A DNA stretch of 64,000 bases from Centroberyx gerrardi (GCF_048128805.1 NC_136012.1:13333725-13397724), one strand, 5' to 3'; shown: positions 36,931-59,192, counted from the stretch's first letter. Notes: generated by a model from the letters alone, not told the origin. Made by a program: numbers and translations.

Positions 36931-37930
36931 TATGTTCACATGAATCTCAAGCCTTTGCAGTGTGCACATGTTTTTGAAAGCCCAATCTGACAAAGGAAGA
37001 AGGCATCTAATGCATCTGTGCCTGAGCATGTCTGTTTTTTTTTTCTCTTCTCAGAGTATGTCTGTGGATTTTTCCACTCCAGGCCTGCTTGAACATGCTC
37101 GCACTGCAGCGTGCGACTACTTGAGAGCAAAGACATACTGTCTACTATCTAATGAGGCTTTAAGAGGGATTTATTTATAATATATGTAAAGAATTAGGGA
37201 GATTTTCCTTCAGTTGAAATGATGCCTGTCAGAGGATCTTGTCATGAAAAATATACTTTTATATCAAAGGGATAATGATTTCTGTAATAATTTCCTGAAG
37301 GCTCCAAAAACAGAAGGAATGTAGGATATGTTGTTTTCTTCTTCTGTGGTCTCTGAGGATCAGGCTTGGCTGTGCGAAGTCACTACATGCTAGACATTGC
37401 AGTAAAAGTACACAAGTAAATGATAGGAGGAAGAAACAGACCTACTATCAGATGTAATGCATCCAAAACCAGACAATCAGTCATGAGCCATGTTTCTTAA
37501 GAACCTAAACTTTCACAAGTGCACTGTGTTGCGTTCAGGTCTACTGGCCTAATGCCTGTCCCATTAGTTCTTGTAGTGTGTTGATCCACGTGTTGTGCTT
37601 CTGTCAATAGTGTGATAAAGCGCAGGATTAATCTCACCCACAAACAAGTTATACAGGAACGTTTGGTGTCACAACTACTTCCTTGTACAGATTGTGTAAC
37701 AAAAACAGAAAGAAATAGACTTCAGCAAAGCAGGGGTCTTTTGACAAAATCTGTCCACATGCTTCCCAGGATAAAGATGATAATAAACATACTTATTATG
37801 TGCAGTTGATACAACAAAATAAACTTTATAAACTAATTTCCACAACGTAATATCCATTCCAGGCTACACACCACAAGTTGTTTTGGTTGTAGTATTTACT
37901 CAGACCACACCTTAGTATACTCACCTGACT

Positions 37931-38479
37931 ATCCTGGCCACAGCTACATAGAGGAATAATATACAGCCACAGTGTAAATGCCTCAAGACAAGGAAGGCTC
38001 AGCACATCTGCTTGCTTGTTAACACATGCTCTTGAAAAAATACAGATTTGCCGTCATTGACTTTTTCCAGGTCCACAGGTTTCTCATCACCTAATTTTAA
38101 GGAATCAGAAGTATATATATACAGACTTCCTCCTAATTTCCAGATCTATAGCCTACTTGCCTGAGCACATAGGCTACTATTTTTCTGTGGTTGATAGACT
38201 CTGAGAACAGAACAGATTCCGGGTTTCTGTTCTGATTGGAGTCCAGTTTGACAGTGAGTATCCAAAACTGACCACTCACACTTATTTATATACACTCAGA
38301 CTATTTATATATTATTACTTACTTGTGTGTTGCTTAACAACCACCTACTTTACTCGATGGTTTACCTTCTGTCCAAGTAATGTTTTTATTGACAGAAGAA
38401 TGACAATTATTATTACTTCTTAATTATTACCGATGATTTATTGAACTTGTGTGTTCCTCACCGTTAGTACAACGGTATG
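37931..38479. other. Intergenic, nothing recognised
   Basis: AT-rich sequence between the duplication end and the slain1 5' region, with a short TA repeat near 38110. No gene, RNA or known repeat was seen. Confidence 0.5.
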
Positions 38480-38902
38480 TTACCGCCGTTTAACAAACAG
38501 CGACACCTGGTGCCTACAATAGGGACTACACCACCTGAGATCGCGGTACTAGATGCGTCCCATAGGGGGCGCCAAATAACAGGGAAAACACGTAGGGGGA
38601 GGGTCTAGTACTGCTGTAGGTCTGATCATTGGGCTAACTAAAGTCTATCAACAAGCTAGTTAGCAAAATAGAGATGGTGAACGCTATTGGGGAAGCTGTA
38701 GCAACAAGAGGACATGGACTAACTAAGGCTTATTCCGGCGTGTAGACAATCATACAGCTTTGGACCATTTCAGTAACGAGTTACATAGACAGCGGTTGTA
38801 ATTAGCTGCTTGATTCATGCAATCACTGGTGCATAGAAGAGTTTAAGCTCTGACCAGCGGGCAAGATCAATCACCTCGCAGGGACAACACGGCTCACTCA
38901 CC
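38480..38902 (+). promoter_or_regulatory. slain1: slain1-type gene promoter and non-coding first exon
   Basis: Promoter-like stretch with an inverted CCAAT (ATTGG near 38625) and a G-rich GTAGGGGGAGGG near 38592. A donor-like GTAGGA starts at 38903, so a non-coding exon may end at 38902 and splice to the acceptor at 39460. The start site is not determinable here. Confidence 0.4.
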
Positions 38903-39472
38903 GGTAGGATTGTTTTGCTACTGTACTAGCACGCTAGCTGAGCTAAGCTACGTTAGCGTTAACCAAACTGCTCAAACGTGCTTATGAATTAATATATTTC
39001 ATTACAACTAATGCAGTCTCCCAGCTCGGGATTGTATTTGATGCAGTGCATCAGTAGCTAGCTAGGATTAGTTGCAGTTGCAGAGTTACTACGGCAAAAT
39101 GATTGGCGTGAGGTAATTATTGATTGCTAGCTGAAATTAGCTAACGTTAGTTAGCGTTATCAGTGGCGCGTTGAACTATGGACAAGGTGGGGAAGCGGTG
39201 AGATCCCGTCCAAACGGTTTGCATGTCTCTGAAGTAGATATTTTACTGAAAACCTCTCTAGTTTGCAGTTGTCTTGTGTTGTGTAGCTGCTCTATTGTTT
39301 ACAATCTTTACAGGGGCTGATACTGTAATAGTGCATTTACTAACAAGTAATGTGAATGCATGTAGCCCTATCAAGCGTGGTCCCCCATGGTGTTTCTTGT
39401 GTTGTAACTGATCAAGCTAGCAGTTGGCTGTGTTATCATTGTGTGACTCCTTCCTCCCAGCAGAGCAGGAGC

Positions 39473-48291
<8,819 letters not shown>

Positions 48292-49640
48292 GTCTCAACA
48301 GTGATGAAGGATGATCACTGCTGAAACCTCCACCTCACCTCTCTCCTTTACCTCACGTAGTGCAAAGAACACAACCACTGTACGCAAGTGTACTGTACTG
48401 CCTCTCAGTCGTCCCCCAATTCAGACTGGAGCACTGGGCTGCACTGGATCTGTAGTTAAGAGTCATCTCTTTCCCTAGCATGAAACATTGTCACCCCACA
48501 GACACAGAGAGAGGGGGGGAGGTGCAGCGAGACGAGAAGGCACACATACACACTCCACTTGTTGTATGGACCAATTCAGAGCTTCCAGAAGATTTGTTGG
48601 TGTCAATTATTTTTTTATGGTGATTGTGAGAAACTGCTGGAACAATAAGAGTTGTAATAACTTTGTCCTGTTGTTGTAACTGAAATGAAGACATGGCTGG
48701 TTTGTCCATTTTTCTGTGTGAATTCCTACTAGATGAAGGTGACATGAGTGTTGCATGCTCAATTTTGTTGTTTTTCTTCTTCTCTACAATATATGGAGCA
48801 GCCTTTTCATCATTATGTAATTGCAATATGTCCAATTTTCCAAATCTCCCACAATGATCTGTGTGTGGATTTATGAATGTTTGAGTGGTTCATTGTGAAA
48901 TTCTCTTTAGATTTGTGTTGTATTTGTGTTTTGCTGACACAGCAATGCAACTTCTGTAGACCACACTGCCCTTATAACTACTACTATAAAAAGAGGAAAA
49001 TTATTGTTTGTGCCAAGGTGCATTTCAGCTGCAGCACTCTTTCTAATTCCAGAGGTAATCTTAGTCAAAGAAGGTACTGTTATGGTACTGCATTTTCCAG
49101 GCATTTTTACTGCATATCTAGAGGTGGATTTGAGTGTTTGCTTTTGGATACCACTGTAATAAAGAAAATGTTTATGCACGAAGGCCTTGTGCCTTATAGA
49201 CAGCTATGCACCCTCATGCAGAGTGCCTCTGAAAATAAGGAGCTGTTATGAAAATTAATAAACTCTACCCTGAAACTATAGTTGCATGTCTAATTATTTT
49301 TAATTCAGAATACATGCAGCCAATGTGTATTTGCATCACAGGCATATCAGTCACATCATTCACTACAGCAGTAAACTGGAGGTAAAAGCAACAGCCCTAC
49401 TGACACCATCTCCTGGTTAATTGCTGGGTGCAGCTATCAACCAGTTGTCAAATGAATGCTCACTGCTGCCCACCACTTGTGACAAAATGGCCTACAGGCC
49501 TCATCTGTGCACACCGACTCAGAGCGCACAGTCAGTAACCACATGAAAAGTTTTATTAAGTAACCTAATAATGTATCAATTTTGTAACTGAGAGTGTCCA
49601 ATAAATAAGTTCTCATCAACAAAATGACTGTTAATGTAAC
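48292..49640 (+). other. slain1-type gene 3' UTR and short intergenic gap
   Basis: AATAAA signals at 49158-49163 and 49258-49263 place the transcript end near 49.18 or 49.28 kb. The remaining sequence to the znf711 promoter shows no gene. Confidence 0.55.
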
Positions 49641-49886
49641 TCTGCTCTCTTATGCATGACGCAAATAGTAAGGGATCAGCGGTAAACGAGGCCACGCATT
49701 GTCTGCCCCCCGCCCTCCCTCTGCTTGTCAGGAAGCAACCTGATTGGCCGAGGCCTAGCAAAGAGTGCCCGGGGATCCAAAACTGCAGGCCGCACTTAGC
49801 TTACCGTCAAAAATAAACCAAAACAATAACAGACAAAACCGAGAAGGGGGAGAATCGCCGATAGACTCGGAAGACGTCGTTATCAG
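49641..49886 (+). promoter_or_regulatory. znf711: znf711 promoter and non-coding exon 1
   Basis: CpG-rich stretch with CCTGATTGGCC (CCAAT box, inverted, near 49742) and AAGACGTCGTT (CRE-like, near 49872). A donor GTAAAA starts at 49887, so a non-coding exon likely ends at 49886. A tiny non-coding exon at 51234-51257 (AG before, GTATGT after) could come next. CpG-rich sequence continues to about 50060. Confidence 0.5.
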
Positions 49887-51406
49887 GTAAAATTATTTAG
49901 AATCGATTAGAAACGTATATTGAATACGGCGCAAGGGCCCAGTCGGCCGTAGCGGGCCTCTTTCAGCCTTCTCTGAAAACAACATGGTAGATAATGCGGC
50001 ACAAGCAGCTGTGGCTAGGTTAGCAAGCTAGCTAGCCAACCAGACGGTTAATGTCGCGCAAATAAGCGCGAAATGCAATGAAAACAAACTAGGGACATTT
50101 ATTGAGTTGTTCCTGGTGTTGTTTATTTCACGAATACTGTATCATACGGTGGAGGGAGTGCTTAAATGCCCATACAGGATCGGTTAATTAATTTCTTATA
50201 TTAGCCATTGTGCTAAACAAAATGGCGATGGGAGGAACAGCCCTAGCCTACTTGCTAGTTAGCCCCAGTGGGTGGAGGGCGGTAGCCGCCCTAGTATGCA
50301 TTGCATAACGTTTGCAGTGCATTCATTGGCGGCCATAAACTCGGAGCATGTGTAGTCTGTTGCAAAGAGTCCTGGGTGCAAGACTTGTTCACTGTTTAAG
50401 TGTAACGGATAGGTAATAACAAAAGTGTGGCTGCACAAATTGTAAGCGCTTCATTCCATAATGAGGTATCCACCCTTTGAAAAATAGAGACACATACTCC
50501 GAATCATTGCAGACATGAGACTTGGGGCATTTTGGACCGTCATGTGACGACGATGCATTTCCTCCGACAAAGCAATAGTACCATTCCTCTCCCAGAAGCC
50601 ACTAACTCCAGTGTCCGTGAGGTCGTTCCCCTGCACACTGAGCTTGGCAGCCCTTTGTCTCAACTGCGCTCCGGCTATCAAGCTCAACTAGCTCCAGGTG
50701 TATCTGTCTTAAGGTTGGAGCTGCCTGTAGTGCTCCCGGCAGGCAGCGGGTGGAGCCAGTGGGCAGAAAACATAACCGCCATCCACTACAATGGCATCAG
50801 ACAGGGGTTTTCCGCCGTTTCCACTAAGGTCGCACCAAGGCAGTTAATATTGTGGTCGCACCAGTAATTTCCAGAACATATGATAAAATCCAAGTCATGC
50901 AAATAAAGTGAGTGCACTTTTACAGCCACGCTTTGATAAGTGGTGTGAAAAAAGCTAATATGAAGCTTACATCTAAATAACATGCCACAACAAGTGTAGG
51001 CTGTTTGTTGCAGTACTGAATGTATACAATGTTTGACAATAAATATGGTTGCATTTATGAGACTATTAGACTATTACAAACCCCAATTACCCACAGCATG
51101 CTCATTATAATTCTATGATCAGCATGCTGCATACATGCTTATTTGTACCAATTGTTTGTGTATTCCCTTGTCAGAAGGATTGTTTCCCCTGATGGAAGGA
51201 AGCACGATAAATAACCAATTGGTTTTATTCTAGAGAGTCTCGGCATCAAATGTGAAGGTATGTATTATACTTTTCGATCAGATTGGCCTAGTTGGCTTTG
51301 TCAGTTGCTGCATTCACTTTCATGTTCAGTATTGCACACAGACAGACTGAAGTAATTGCGTAACATAATGTATACTGTATTTTCCAGTCTTTTACAGAGT
51401 AAAGAC

Positions 51407-54400
51407 ATGGACCAAGGCGGCGGGGTGTTGGAGCTACACACACAGGAGCTGAAGATGCCCCATACTATGATCATGCAAGACTTTGGTAGGTGGACATGTA
51501 GGTTAGATGACTGCCATTATAGTGTAAACAGCACTTAATTTCATAGATGCAATCATAGTTTATATTTTGCTGTAGAAATAATGCCAGATGCTATTGTCAT
51601 TCCATCATTTAAAGCTCTTTGTCATGCATCTCTATCTGCCTGCTCCCTTCATGTATTTTTGTTGCAGTTGCGGGAATGGGAGGCCTGGCTCACATCGATG
51701 GGGAGCACATTGTGGTGTCTGTGCCCGAAGGTATGCTTCTGTCTGACGTGATGACAGACGAGGGCATTCTGCTGGAGCATGGCCTCGAGGTGGAGGGCCT
51801 GGAGACCCAGGTGGTGGAAGGCCTGGAGACAGAGGTGGTGGAAGGTCTGGAGACCGAGGTGGTGGAGAGCTTAGAGACGGATGTGGAGGGCCTGGAGGCA
51901 GAAGTGGTTGAAGGTCTACAGACCCAAGTGGTAGAGCTTGAGGCTCAGGTTGTTGAGGGCCTAGAGGGGGAGGTGGAAGTGGAGGGTCTAGAGGCACATG
52001 TGGTAGAGGGCCTGGAAACTGAGGTAGACGTTGAGGGCCTGGAAGCTCATGTTGTTGAGGGTCTTGAGGAGGAGGTGGAGGTGGAAGGCTTGGAAGCAGA
52101 GGTTGTTGAAGGTCTAGAGGTGGATGTAGAAGGCCTACAATCTGAAGGGGTAGAGAGCCATGAAATTAATGAAGACATGGTGACCTCAGAACATAGTGTG
52201 ATCATGCCTGATAATATTCTGGGGACAGAGGTCGCTATAGAGGAAGCTCTGGACGCCCATCACCACCATGTCCTGACCTCAGACCTCATCCAGGACCCAG
52301 ACCACCACCATGATGATATGCCAGACCAGGTGTTTGTTGCAGAACTACTGTCTGAGCACCAGGACAACACCCTGGACCAGCAGCTTGTGTCTGAGGGAGT
52401 GATGGTTGCAGAGGCCAACTCTGAGACCATTATCCATGAGCAGCTGCCAGCTGAGACTGTCGCCCTGCAGACAGATGAGGATGATGATGCAAGAAGCAGC
52501 TCTGAGGATTACCTCATGATCTCCTGTGAGTGACACAGCTTGCTGTATGGCAGCACACCTTTGATTTATAAACACTGCTCTTGTGAAATGTAATATTTGT
52601 CATTGCTAACATACAATTTTGAATAACCAAGGCTATAAAAGGAACTTATTTTTGTGTCACTGTAGTGGATGAGGTTGGGGAGAAGCTGGACATAGGAGAC
52701 ACTCCCCTGGAGATCAGCACTGAGGTAATGGAAGACAAGGAAGTCAAAGAGGAGGATGGATCTGAGGTCATCAAAGTCTACATTTTCAAAGCTGAAGCAG
52801 ATGACGATTTGGGCAAGTGGCTTTTAGAGTAACCAATTTCACAATCTGCTGACAATATATCATAGTACTTTTATTTCTGCAATGAAGGTAAATACTTAGA
52901 GATTTCTTCCCTGAACAAGTGTCTGTGGATCATGGCTTTGACTAAATGTTTTCTATTTTTATTTCATTCTTTTTCCAGGGGGAACAGAGGTAATAACAGA
53001 GGATGATTACCAGAATGGCCATCCTGACCTGGAGGCTGCATCTTCAGGCAGACTGGGAGTTGGCCGTGACAAGATGGTGTACATGGCAGTCAAGAACCAT
53101 CCAAAAGAAGAGGAGGAGGATGATGATGACGACAGTGATGATGATGATGACGATGACATCAGTACGTACTCTTGTGAAACAATTCCCTGATCAAGCACTT
53201 TCAATTGACACTTCGTCAGCCAGGTCCCACTGAGTGGTCGTAAATCAGTAGGAGGGCGTTAAACAGATTGTCTCTGTGGCTTTATAGATGAAAGAGACAT
53301 GGCTGAGCAGGTGTATATGGAGGTGGTAGTAGATCAGGAAGAGGAGGCTACAGCACAGGAAGTCCAGCTAGATGACTCCCTAAACAACAAGATGTTTGTG
53401 CCCGTGTCCTGGGCAAATTCTTATGGTAAACGTCATGGCTTGGATGTACACCACTTTTATAGCATGAAGTATCACAGAACAAGCAGGTTCTCTGAGCAGG
53501 TTTCATGATGAGAGAGGTTTTCCATTCTGTTGATTGTGAACTGATATGTCTGTACAGGCAACAGCATTGATTCAGTGAAGAATGGGACAGCCACGCCTTT
53601 TCTGCAGATCCGAGAGGGACTGGGCGCCAACCGTGCTCTCAAACCCAAGCCCAAGAAAAAGAAGAAGGGAGAAACGCGGCAGTGTCAGACTGGTATGAAC
53701 AGCTGTTAACACTGGGGTTGATTTAGAAGGTTGTTTGATGATGGGAATGGCTTTAAAAGTTGTCAGTTTTTGTACTGCAGGACAGAGCAACATTGCACAT
53801 ACTGGTTGACCCCAAAATTTCCAATTTTTCTATTATGATTTGATAATTTTGTGAAAATCATGGGAGAATTTTACACAGTTTATAAATTGTCATTCACAGT
53901 ATTATAAACTAATACATGCTATCCATTCAAACCTCTGTCCCAGCTGTCATCATTGGCCCAGATGGCATGCCTCTGACCGTCTACCCCTGCCACATCTGTG
54001 GAAAGAAGTTCCGCTCACGAGGCTTCCTCAAATGCCACATGAAGAATCACCCAGATCATCTGCTAAAGAAGAAGTACCAGTGTACAGATTGCGACTTCAC
54101 CACCAACAAGAAGGTCAATTTCCACAACCACTTGGAGAGCCACAAGTTGCTGAGCCACCACAGTGAGCGGTCTCCCGAATACACAGAGTACACACGCCGC
54201 TACCATGAGTCCAGCCCCCTGGGCTCTGACAAGCTCATTGTCAAGGACCGGGAGCCCAAACTGCATCACTGCAAGTACTGTGATTATGAGACGGCCGAGC
54301 AGGGCCTGCTCAACCGTCACCTGCTCGCAGTGCACAGTAAGAACTTTGCTCACGTGTGTGTGGAATGCGCCAAAGGCTTCCGTCACCCGTCTGAGCTGAA

Positions 54401-55124
54401 GAAGCACATGCGGACCCACACGGGCGAGAAGCCCTACCACTGCCCGCACTGTGAGTTCCGCTGTGCAGATCAGTCCAACCTAAAGACTCACATCAAGAGT
54501 AAGCATGGCGCAGACCTGCCCTTCAAGTGCAGCCACTGCCCCCAGGCTTACGCTGATGCACGGGAGCTCCAGCGTCATATAGAGATGGTGCAAGGCCACA
54601 AGACCCACCAGTGCCCGCACTGTGAGCACAAGAGCACCAACTCCAGTGACCTGAAACGCCACATCATCTCTGTGCACACCAAGGACTTCCCCCACCAGTG
54701 TGACGTGTGTGAGAAGGGCTTTCACAGGCCCTCGGAGTTGAAGAAACACGCGGAGACACACAAGGGCAACAAGGTGCACCAGTGCAGGCATTGTAACTTC
54801 AACGCTCCCGACACCTTCACCCTGAGTCGCCACATCCTGTCCTTGCATACGAAGGACCTCCCCTTTAAGTGCAAGCGATGCCGGCGAGGCTTCCGGCAGC
54901 CCGCGGAGCTGAAGAAGCACATGAAGACACACAGTGGTAGAAAGGTTTACCAGTGCCAGTATTGCGAGTATAACAGTACGGACGCTTCTGGCTTCAAACG
55001 CCATGTCATCTCTATCCACACCAAGGACTACCCCCACCGCTGCGACTACTGCACCAAGGGCTTTAGGAGGCCTTCAGAGAAGAGCCAACACATAGCCAGG
55101 CATCACAAAGACATGTTGATGTAA
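51407..55124 (+). CDS. znf711: Zinc finger protein 711 (ZFX/ZFY family transcription activator)
   Basis: Nuclear activator that binds CpG-island promoters; in mammals it works with PHF8. Coding exons are 51407-51485, 51668-52525, 52666-52812, 52979-53161, 53288-53425, 53558-53692 and 53944-55124, giving 2721 nt, 906 aa. The N-terminus (MDQGGG, then [10 protein letters not shown], then [13 protein letters not shown]) and the acidic activation region with YLMISLDEVGEKL and [12 protein letters not shown] match ZNF711. A basic [14 protein letters not shown] lies before the fingers. Residues from about 529 on hold twelve C2H2 fingers. The spacer with [20 protein letters not shown] replaces the finger found in ZFX, which favours ZNF711. 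It is longer than human ZNF711 (about 760 aa), mainly because of a VEGLE repeat at residues 68-188. The third intron has a GC donor (52813). Finger 1 reads LKCHMKNH where human has LKRHMKNH. Confidence 0.94.
51790..52151 (+). repeat. znf711: Coding minisatellite in znf711 (VEGLE repeat)
   Basis: About fifteen imperfect units built on VEGLE plus [TA]EV or similar, each 7-9 codons long, encode an acidic, Leu/Val-spaced stretch at residues 68-188. The reading frame is kept throughout. Units differ in codon use, so the array is not freshly expanded. The reverse strand shows a proline-rich frame that is only a shadow of this array. Confidence 0.85.
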
Positions 55125-56400
55125 TGTCATCGCACACACACAAACACACACTCCTCTCTCCCGAGTAAATCTGTGTCACACATCCAGAGTAATTTTAGTC
55201 TATTAACAAAGGAATGACGGATATAAACTGTTGATGACGACGACAACGACGACATTCTAATTGACCATTCTGTGTTCTGTGGTGAAATGGGTCTAATCCC
55301 CCCCAAGGGTAATGCAAGAACGCATTTTTAGGTGGGAGTGAATTCAAAAAAGCAAGTGTATACACTTAGTGGGACAGCTGTAAATTTTGTCTTGTTTTGT
55401 TGCAGAAAAATCACATATGAACATATATTCAGGGTTTCAAATTTCTATATTTTTATACCCACTCAGCTGAAATGCTGCAAGATGATGACTGTGTCCTGTA
55501 ATATAGAAAGTGGTGCTTTGTGAACGTCATGCCAGTTCTTCAGACGATGTGGAATGAGTACAGGAGAAATTTGCCTCCAGAGTATCAACTAGTATCTCTT
55601 TCCCCTTACTAACTAACCAGCTTTTACCCTGACATTTGTTTTGAATGCCATCATGTCAATTCAAGGGGCAGGGCCATTTGTGCGATCAAAAATGGTTTGG
55701 AACAATGTTTACATACATAACGCACCTTAAAAGGATATTCATAAATCTAACAGTTGTACTTCTGTACACTATGATTTTTCTCCCAAGCCTGAACACTCAT
55801 GGAGTGCCATTAAAATAATCATGTATAATGTGTATTCTGTTAAAAATGTCTAAAAATTGAATCTGGGTTTTATAAATGGTCAGTTCAGCAGTGTCTAGAA
55901 AAGAAAAAAGGTGCAGTTGATATATTAGTGGAATATCCCTTTAGTGTAAACAACACGTTTCTGACAGTAATCTGCTTTTTCCCCTCTGATGGTGCAGATT
56001 ATTAATCAATGTATTAATGTTATGTGAGCTTGACAGAGGGTTGACTTCAGAATGTTTGGTAACCTCTGAAGTGGTTGTATCTGACTGCCACTGGAAGATG
56101 CATTATGTGTGATGTCACCTATGACACGTATGTGCTCTCTCAGCTAACCGTTTGATTGCAATCATGCCTTACATCTGTTGGTCTTTATTCCTCAAGCACT
56201 GAACTCAGCTAATCAGAAAACAAGTGATTTTTAAGTCTCAAACATGCTGTATCAATACCATTCTCTCAGAGATTATGTATGTTTGAGTCAGTAGAAAGCA
56301 CTTTAATTACCGTTTTTTTTCTTTTAATTACATGTATGGGGAGTATATATATAATATATATAGTCCCTGGATAATAAACAATTTCTGAACTTTGTGAGTG
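55125..56400 (+). other. znf711: znf711 3' UTR
   Basis: No coding signal. AATAAA at 56373-56378 is the best end signal; an AATAAAC near 56772 is a further candidate. A CA-rich stretch follows the stop codon at once (55130-55160). Confidence 0.55.
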
Positions 56401-58285
56401 GATAAAGAGTGTTTTGAGTATTGTCTCCTAGCAGGTGGGAACGTACCATTATTCCATCAAAATTGAATTTGTCATTGAAAGTGGTGAGTGAAACCATCCG
56501 TTCTGTTTTATGGATAAGTGATTGGGTTTTGTGTTTGTTTGTGCTCACTAACATCAGTTTCCCAGACCCTAGTCCTACGTAACCGAATCCCAAGCATGGG
56601 ATTACCCTTGAACTCCATGGTCGACATATTGGCATTAGTCTTAAAAGTATGCACATATGCTGTCTCCATAAAATTAATTGTGGTATATATTAAAGATCCA
56701 TGCATTTCGTGTACCTTAGTCTATTTTTCTTTCAGTCTGATTGTGGATAAACTACTGGTGGGGAGGAACCAAAATAAACAATTATCTTTTTACACTTGTT
56801 TGTCCTTTTTGTCCTGCAAATAGTAATTGCCTCTAGATGGCAGCCTGTCTGTTCTCTGGTTCTCTGGTTTAGTCTTTTATCAAAATGAAGGTGCAGAACA
56901 GTTACATTGTTCCATATGTTCTCATCTTACCATTAGATTTGTTGGCCTACCTGAGGGAGCATCATACTAGAGAGTAGTAGTTTTGATATACTCCAACAGA
57001 AGCTGCTGTTCAGGCTGGAGTCTAGGTTTGCTCTGCTCTACATCAGTATTGATTCTCCAGGCTAGATAGGTTGATATCTCTCTATCTTGGGTAGAGATTC
57101 CCTTGACTAACAGCATTTTGTCAACAACTAAGGAGATATTTCCTGTACAGCATTGCAGTAGGTTGGTTCAGCAGAGGTCTGTCCATTTCAATAAGATTTC
57201 ATTGAATGAGCATCTATCAGTATCACAGATTCTGAGTAAAGCTGACAATGACTGCACAATGCGTGCTATTTGTAGCCCTTAAACCACTTCTTGTCTAACC
57301 TTTTGTGGCAGAGAGAGCGGGCATTTTATTTGTTTCAAGAAAAAGCAATGTGCTTTTAAACAGCTTTAATTCAGCAACATTTGTTGATAAGAAATGTAAT
57401 GGACGGATATACAGTTGGCCGATGTATGTGTTCTGAAGTTCCCATGGACAAACCGGCTTGAAGGCCTAAAGTGCGTGGCGCCTCCTGCTGGTGCTGAGAA
57501 ACAAACCTCTTCACTTATCAAAAGGAGAATCGACTTCAATTAATTTCTTTACAGAGTATGAATGAGCTGATGACGTAGAAATATCACACTGCTTTCATCC
57601 CGGGTTCCTGGATTCCTCCTTGGATTACCTTCAATCAGTCAATCAGTTGTGCAGCTGCAGATCTGTCAATGTCACTGCTGTGAACTCTTGACTCAGTTTC
57701 ATATTCATCGAAAAAAGAAAATTCACAACTGCATCTTCTGCCTCGACCGAGACCCACAAAGGATGTGGCACACTAGTAGAGAAATCTAACCATATGTGTT
57801 AAAGAGATGTATTGAAGACATGCCTTGCTTTACATTCTCTGTCTCCTGTCACAGAAGATGTATGATGCCTCATGCTGGGGGAAATGAAGCTGTGCAGATG
57901 AGTTCACATGGGCATCTCAAACACCTGAGAAAATAGATGCAACAGCCTGTCCGTTTTTGTTGCCTCCACAGAATATCTCCCATAAATCACTTACTGGTGC
58001 AGCTGTCAGCAAAACCGCTGAGGACAAGGAGATCAATATGCAGACACATCCATGAAATCCTCTCTAAGTAACCCTTCTTTCTCACTGTATTATCCAGCAG
58101 GAGTTCAGTATGAGTAGCATGTCAGGTTGTTTTTTTCTGCATACAGGCAGAATTATTAACAGTGACTGCACAACGGCAGCAGCCTAAATACATTTTCTCA
58201 TTTCCTGTCTGTGTATGCCGATCTTCTATCTATATCTCCCATGGGTTACAAGCTTGTTCCGCCCTTTTTGCATCAGTGGAGCTTC

Positions 58286-58395
58286 AAACACACAGAGAGA
58301 CACTCACTCACACACAGACAGACTGACAGACAGACATACACACGCAGAAACATGCATACACACGCACACAGGCACAGGCACACACACCACACACT
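58286..58395. repeat. Degenerate (CA)n / CAGA-rich microsatellite
   Basis: Repeated ACACAC, GACAGACAGAC and ACACGCACACAGG words over about 110 bases. The frames found in it on both strands are shadows of the repeat. Confidence 0.85.
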
Positions 58396-58669
58396 TAATA
58401 GCCTCTGAGGAGCCATCACTGTGATGAGAATTGACAGACATACACAGATAATCCGGCCTTTGCAGAAGGTCAAACTAATTTACTTGATGTAGTCATTTTT
58501 GTCCATATTTCTGAGGATCAATGGGCTCTGGCCTGGATGTGATTAGAATAATGAAACTGCCATCGAAAATCCAGGGTCAGATGCTAATGTTGTGCAAGGA
58601 TTTTGAGCCTGCCTACAGTCAGTGAATGAAAAGGTGATGATCCAAACACAAATACCACAGTAAATATGA

Positions 58670-58690
58670 GGGGGGGGGGGGGGGGGGGGG
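58670..58690 (+). repeat. 21-base poly-G run
   Basis: Uninterrupted run of G, long enough to fold as a G-quadruplex and prone to length errors in sequencing and assembly. Confidence 0.9.
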
Positions 58691-59108
58691 AGTGTTGCAT
58701 GGTTCTTCAGTCACTGGCAAGTTGATAAGCATTCCAAACATTTAGCCTGCCAGATATGGTGCTGCTTCAGAGCATATTTTTGGGAGATTTTGTTTTGGAC
58801 TACTTGGGATTCTGTGTGTACAAGAACATATTGCTCTTGCATATTTCAGTTAAGGGAATAACAAATGGAGCTGGGACTGTGTCATCAACTCATTTCACTG
58901 GCAGACAGTTACACTCCTCTGTTATCTCCAGATCCTGTGGTGGCCCACATAGCCAGTGTAGGCAGATCCAGATTGTCGGCGACAGGGCTAGTACTGGTGC
59001 CAACTGGAGACCATGGGCCCCTCAGGGAAATCAGGGCCAGATTGCTTGGAGCCAGGCAGAATGGGGCTGCTGATTAGTCAGAGAAAGGTGTGTTGACCAC
59101 ACATGATG

Positions 59109-59124
59109 AAGAGAAAGAGAGAGA

Positions 59125-59190
<66 letters not shown>
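59109..59190. repeat. (GA)n microsatellite
   Basis: Nearly perfect GA dinucleotide tract of about 80 bases with one T interruption near 59130. Confidence 0.95.

Positions 59191-59192
<2 letters not shown>

Larger units (their letters stand above)
31197..37930 (+). repeat. Tandem segmental duplication, copy B (carries thymosin gene B)
   Basis: Colinear, same-strand copy of 22958-28137. Differences include a 2.2-kb insertion (32346-34576), replacement of about 1.1 kb of intron 2 by 0.36 kb of other sequence (35121-35481), a Tc1-end insertion (36612-36930) and loss of parts of the upstream flank. From 36.09 to 37.93 kb it is non-coding apart from that insertion. Confidence 0.9.

Noticed and set aside
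51632-51997. Proline-rich minus-strand frame
   Set aside because: It is the complement of the znf711 VEGLE repeat; composition comes entirely from the sense-strand repeat.
51790-52151. Regular repeat considered as a CRISPR-like or satellite array
   Set aside because: Units are 21-27 bases with no unique spacers, lie in a coding exon and keep the reading frame.
58211-58473. Overlapping frames on both strands in the CA-rich tract
   Set aside because: Low-complexity shadows of the microsatellite.
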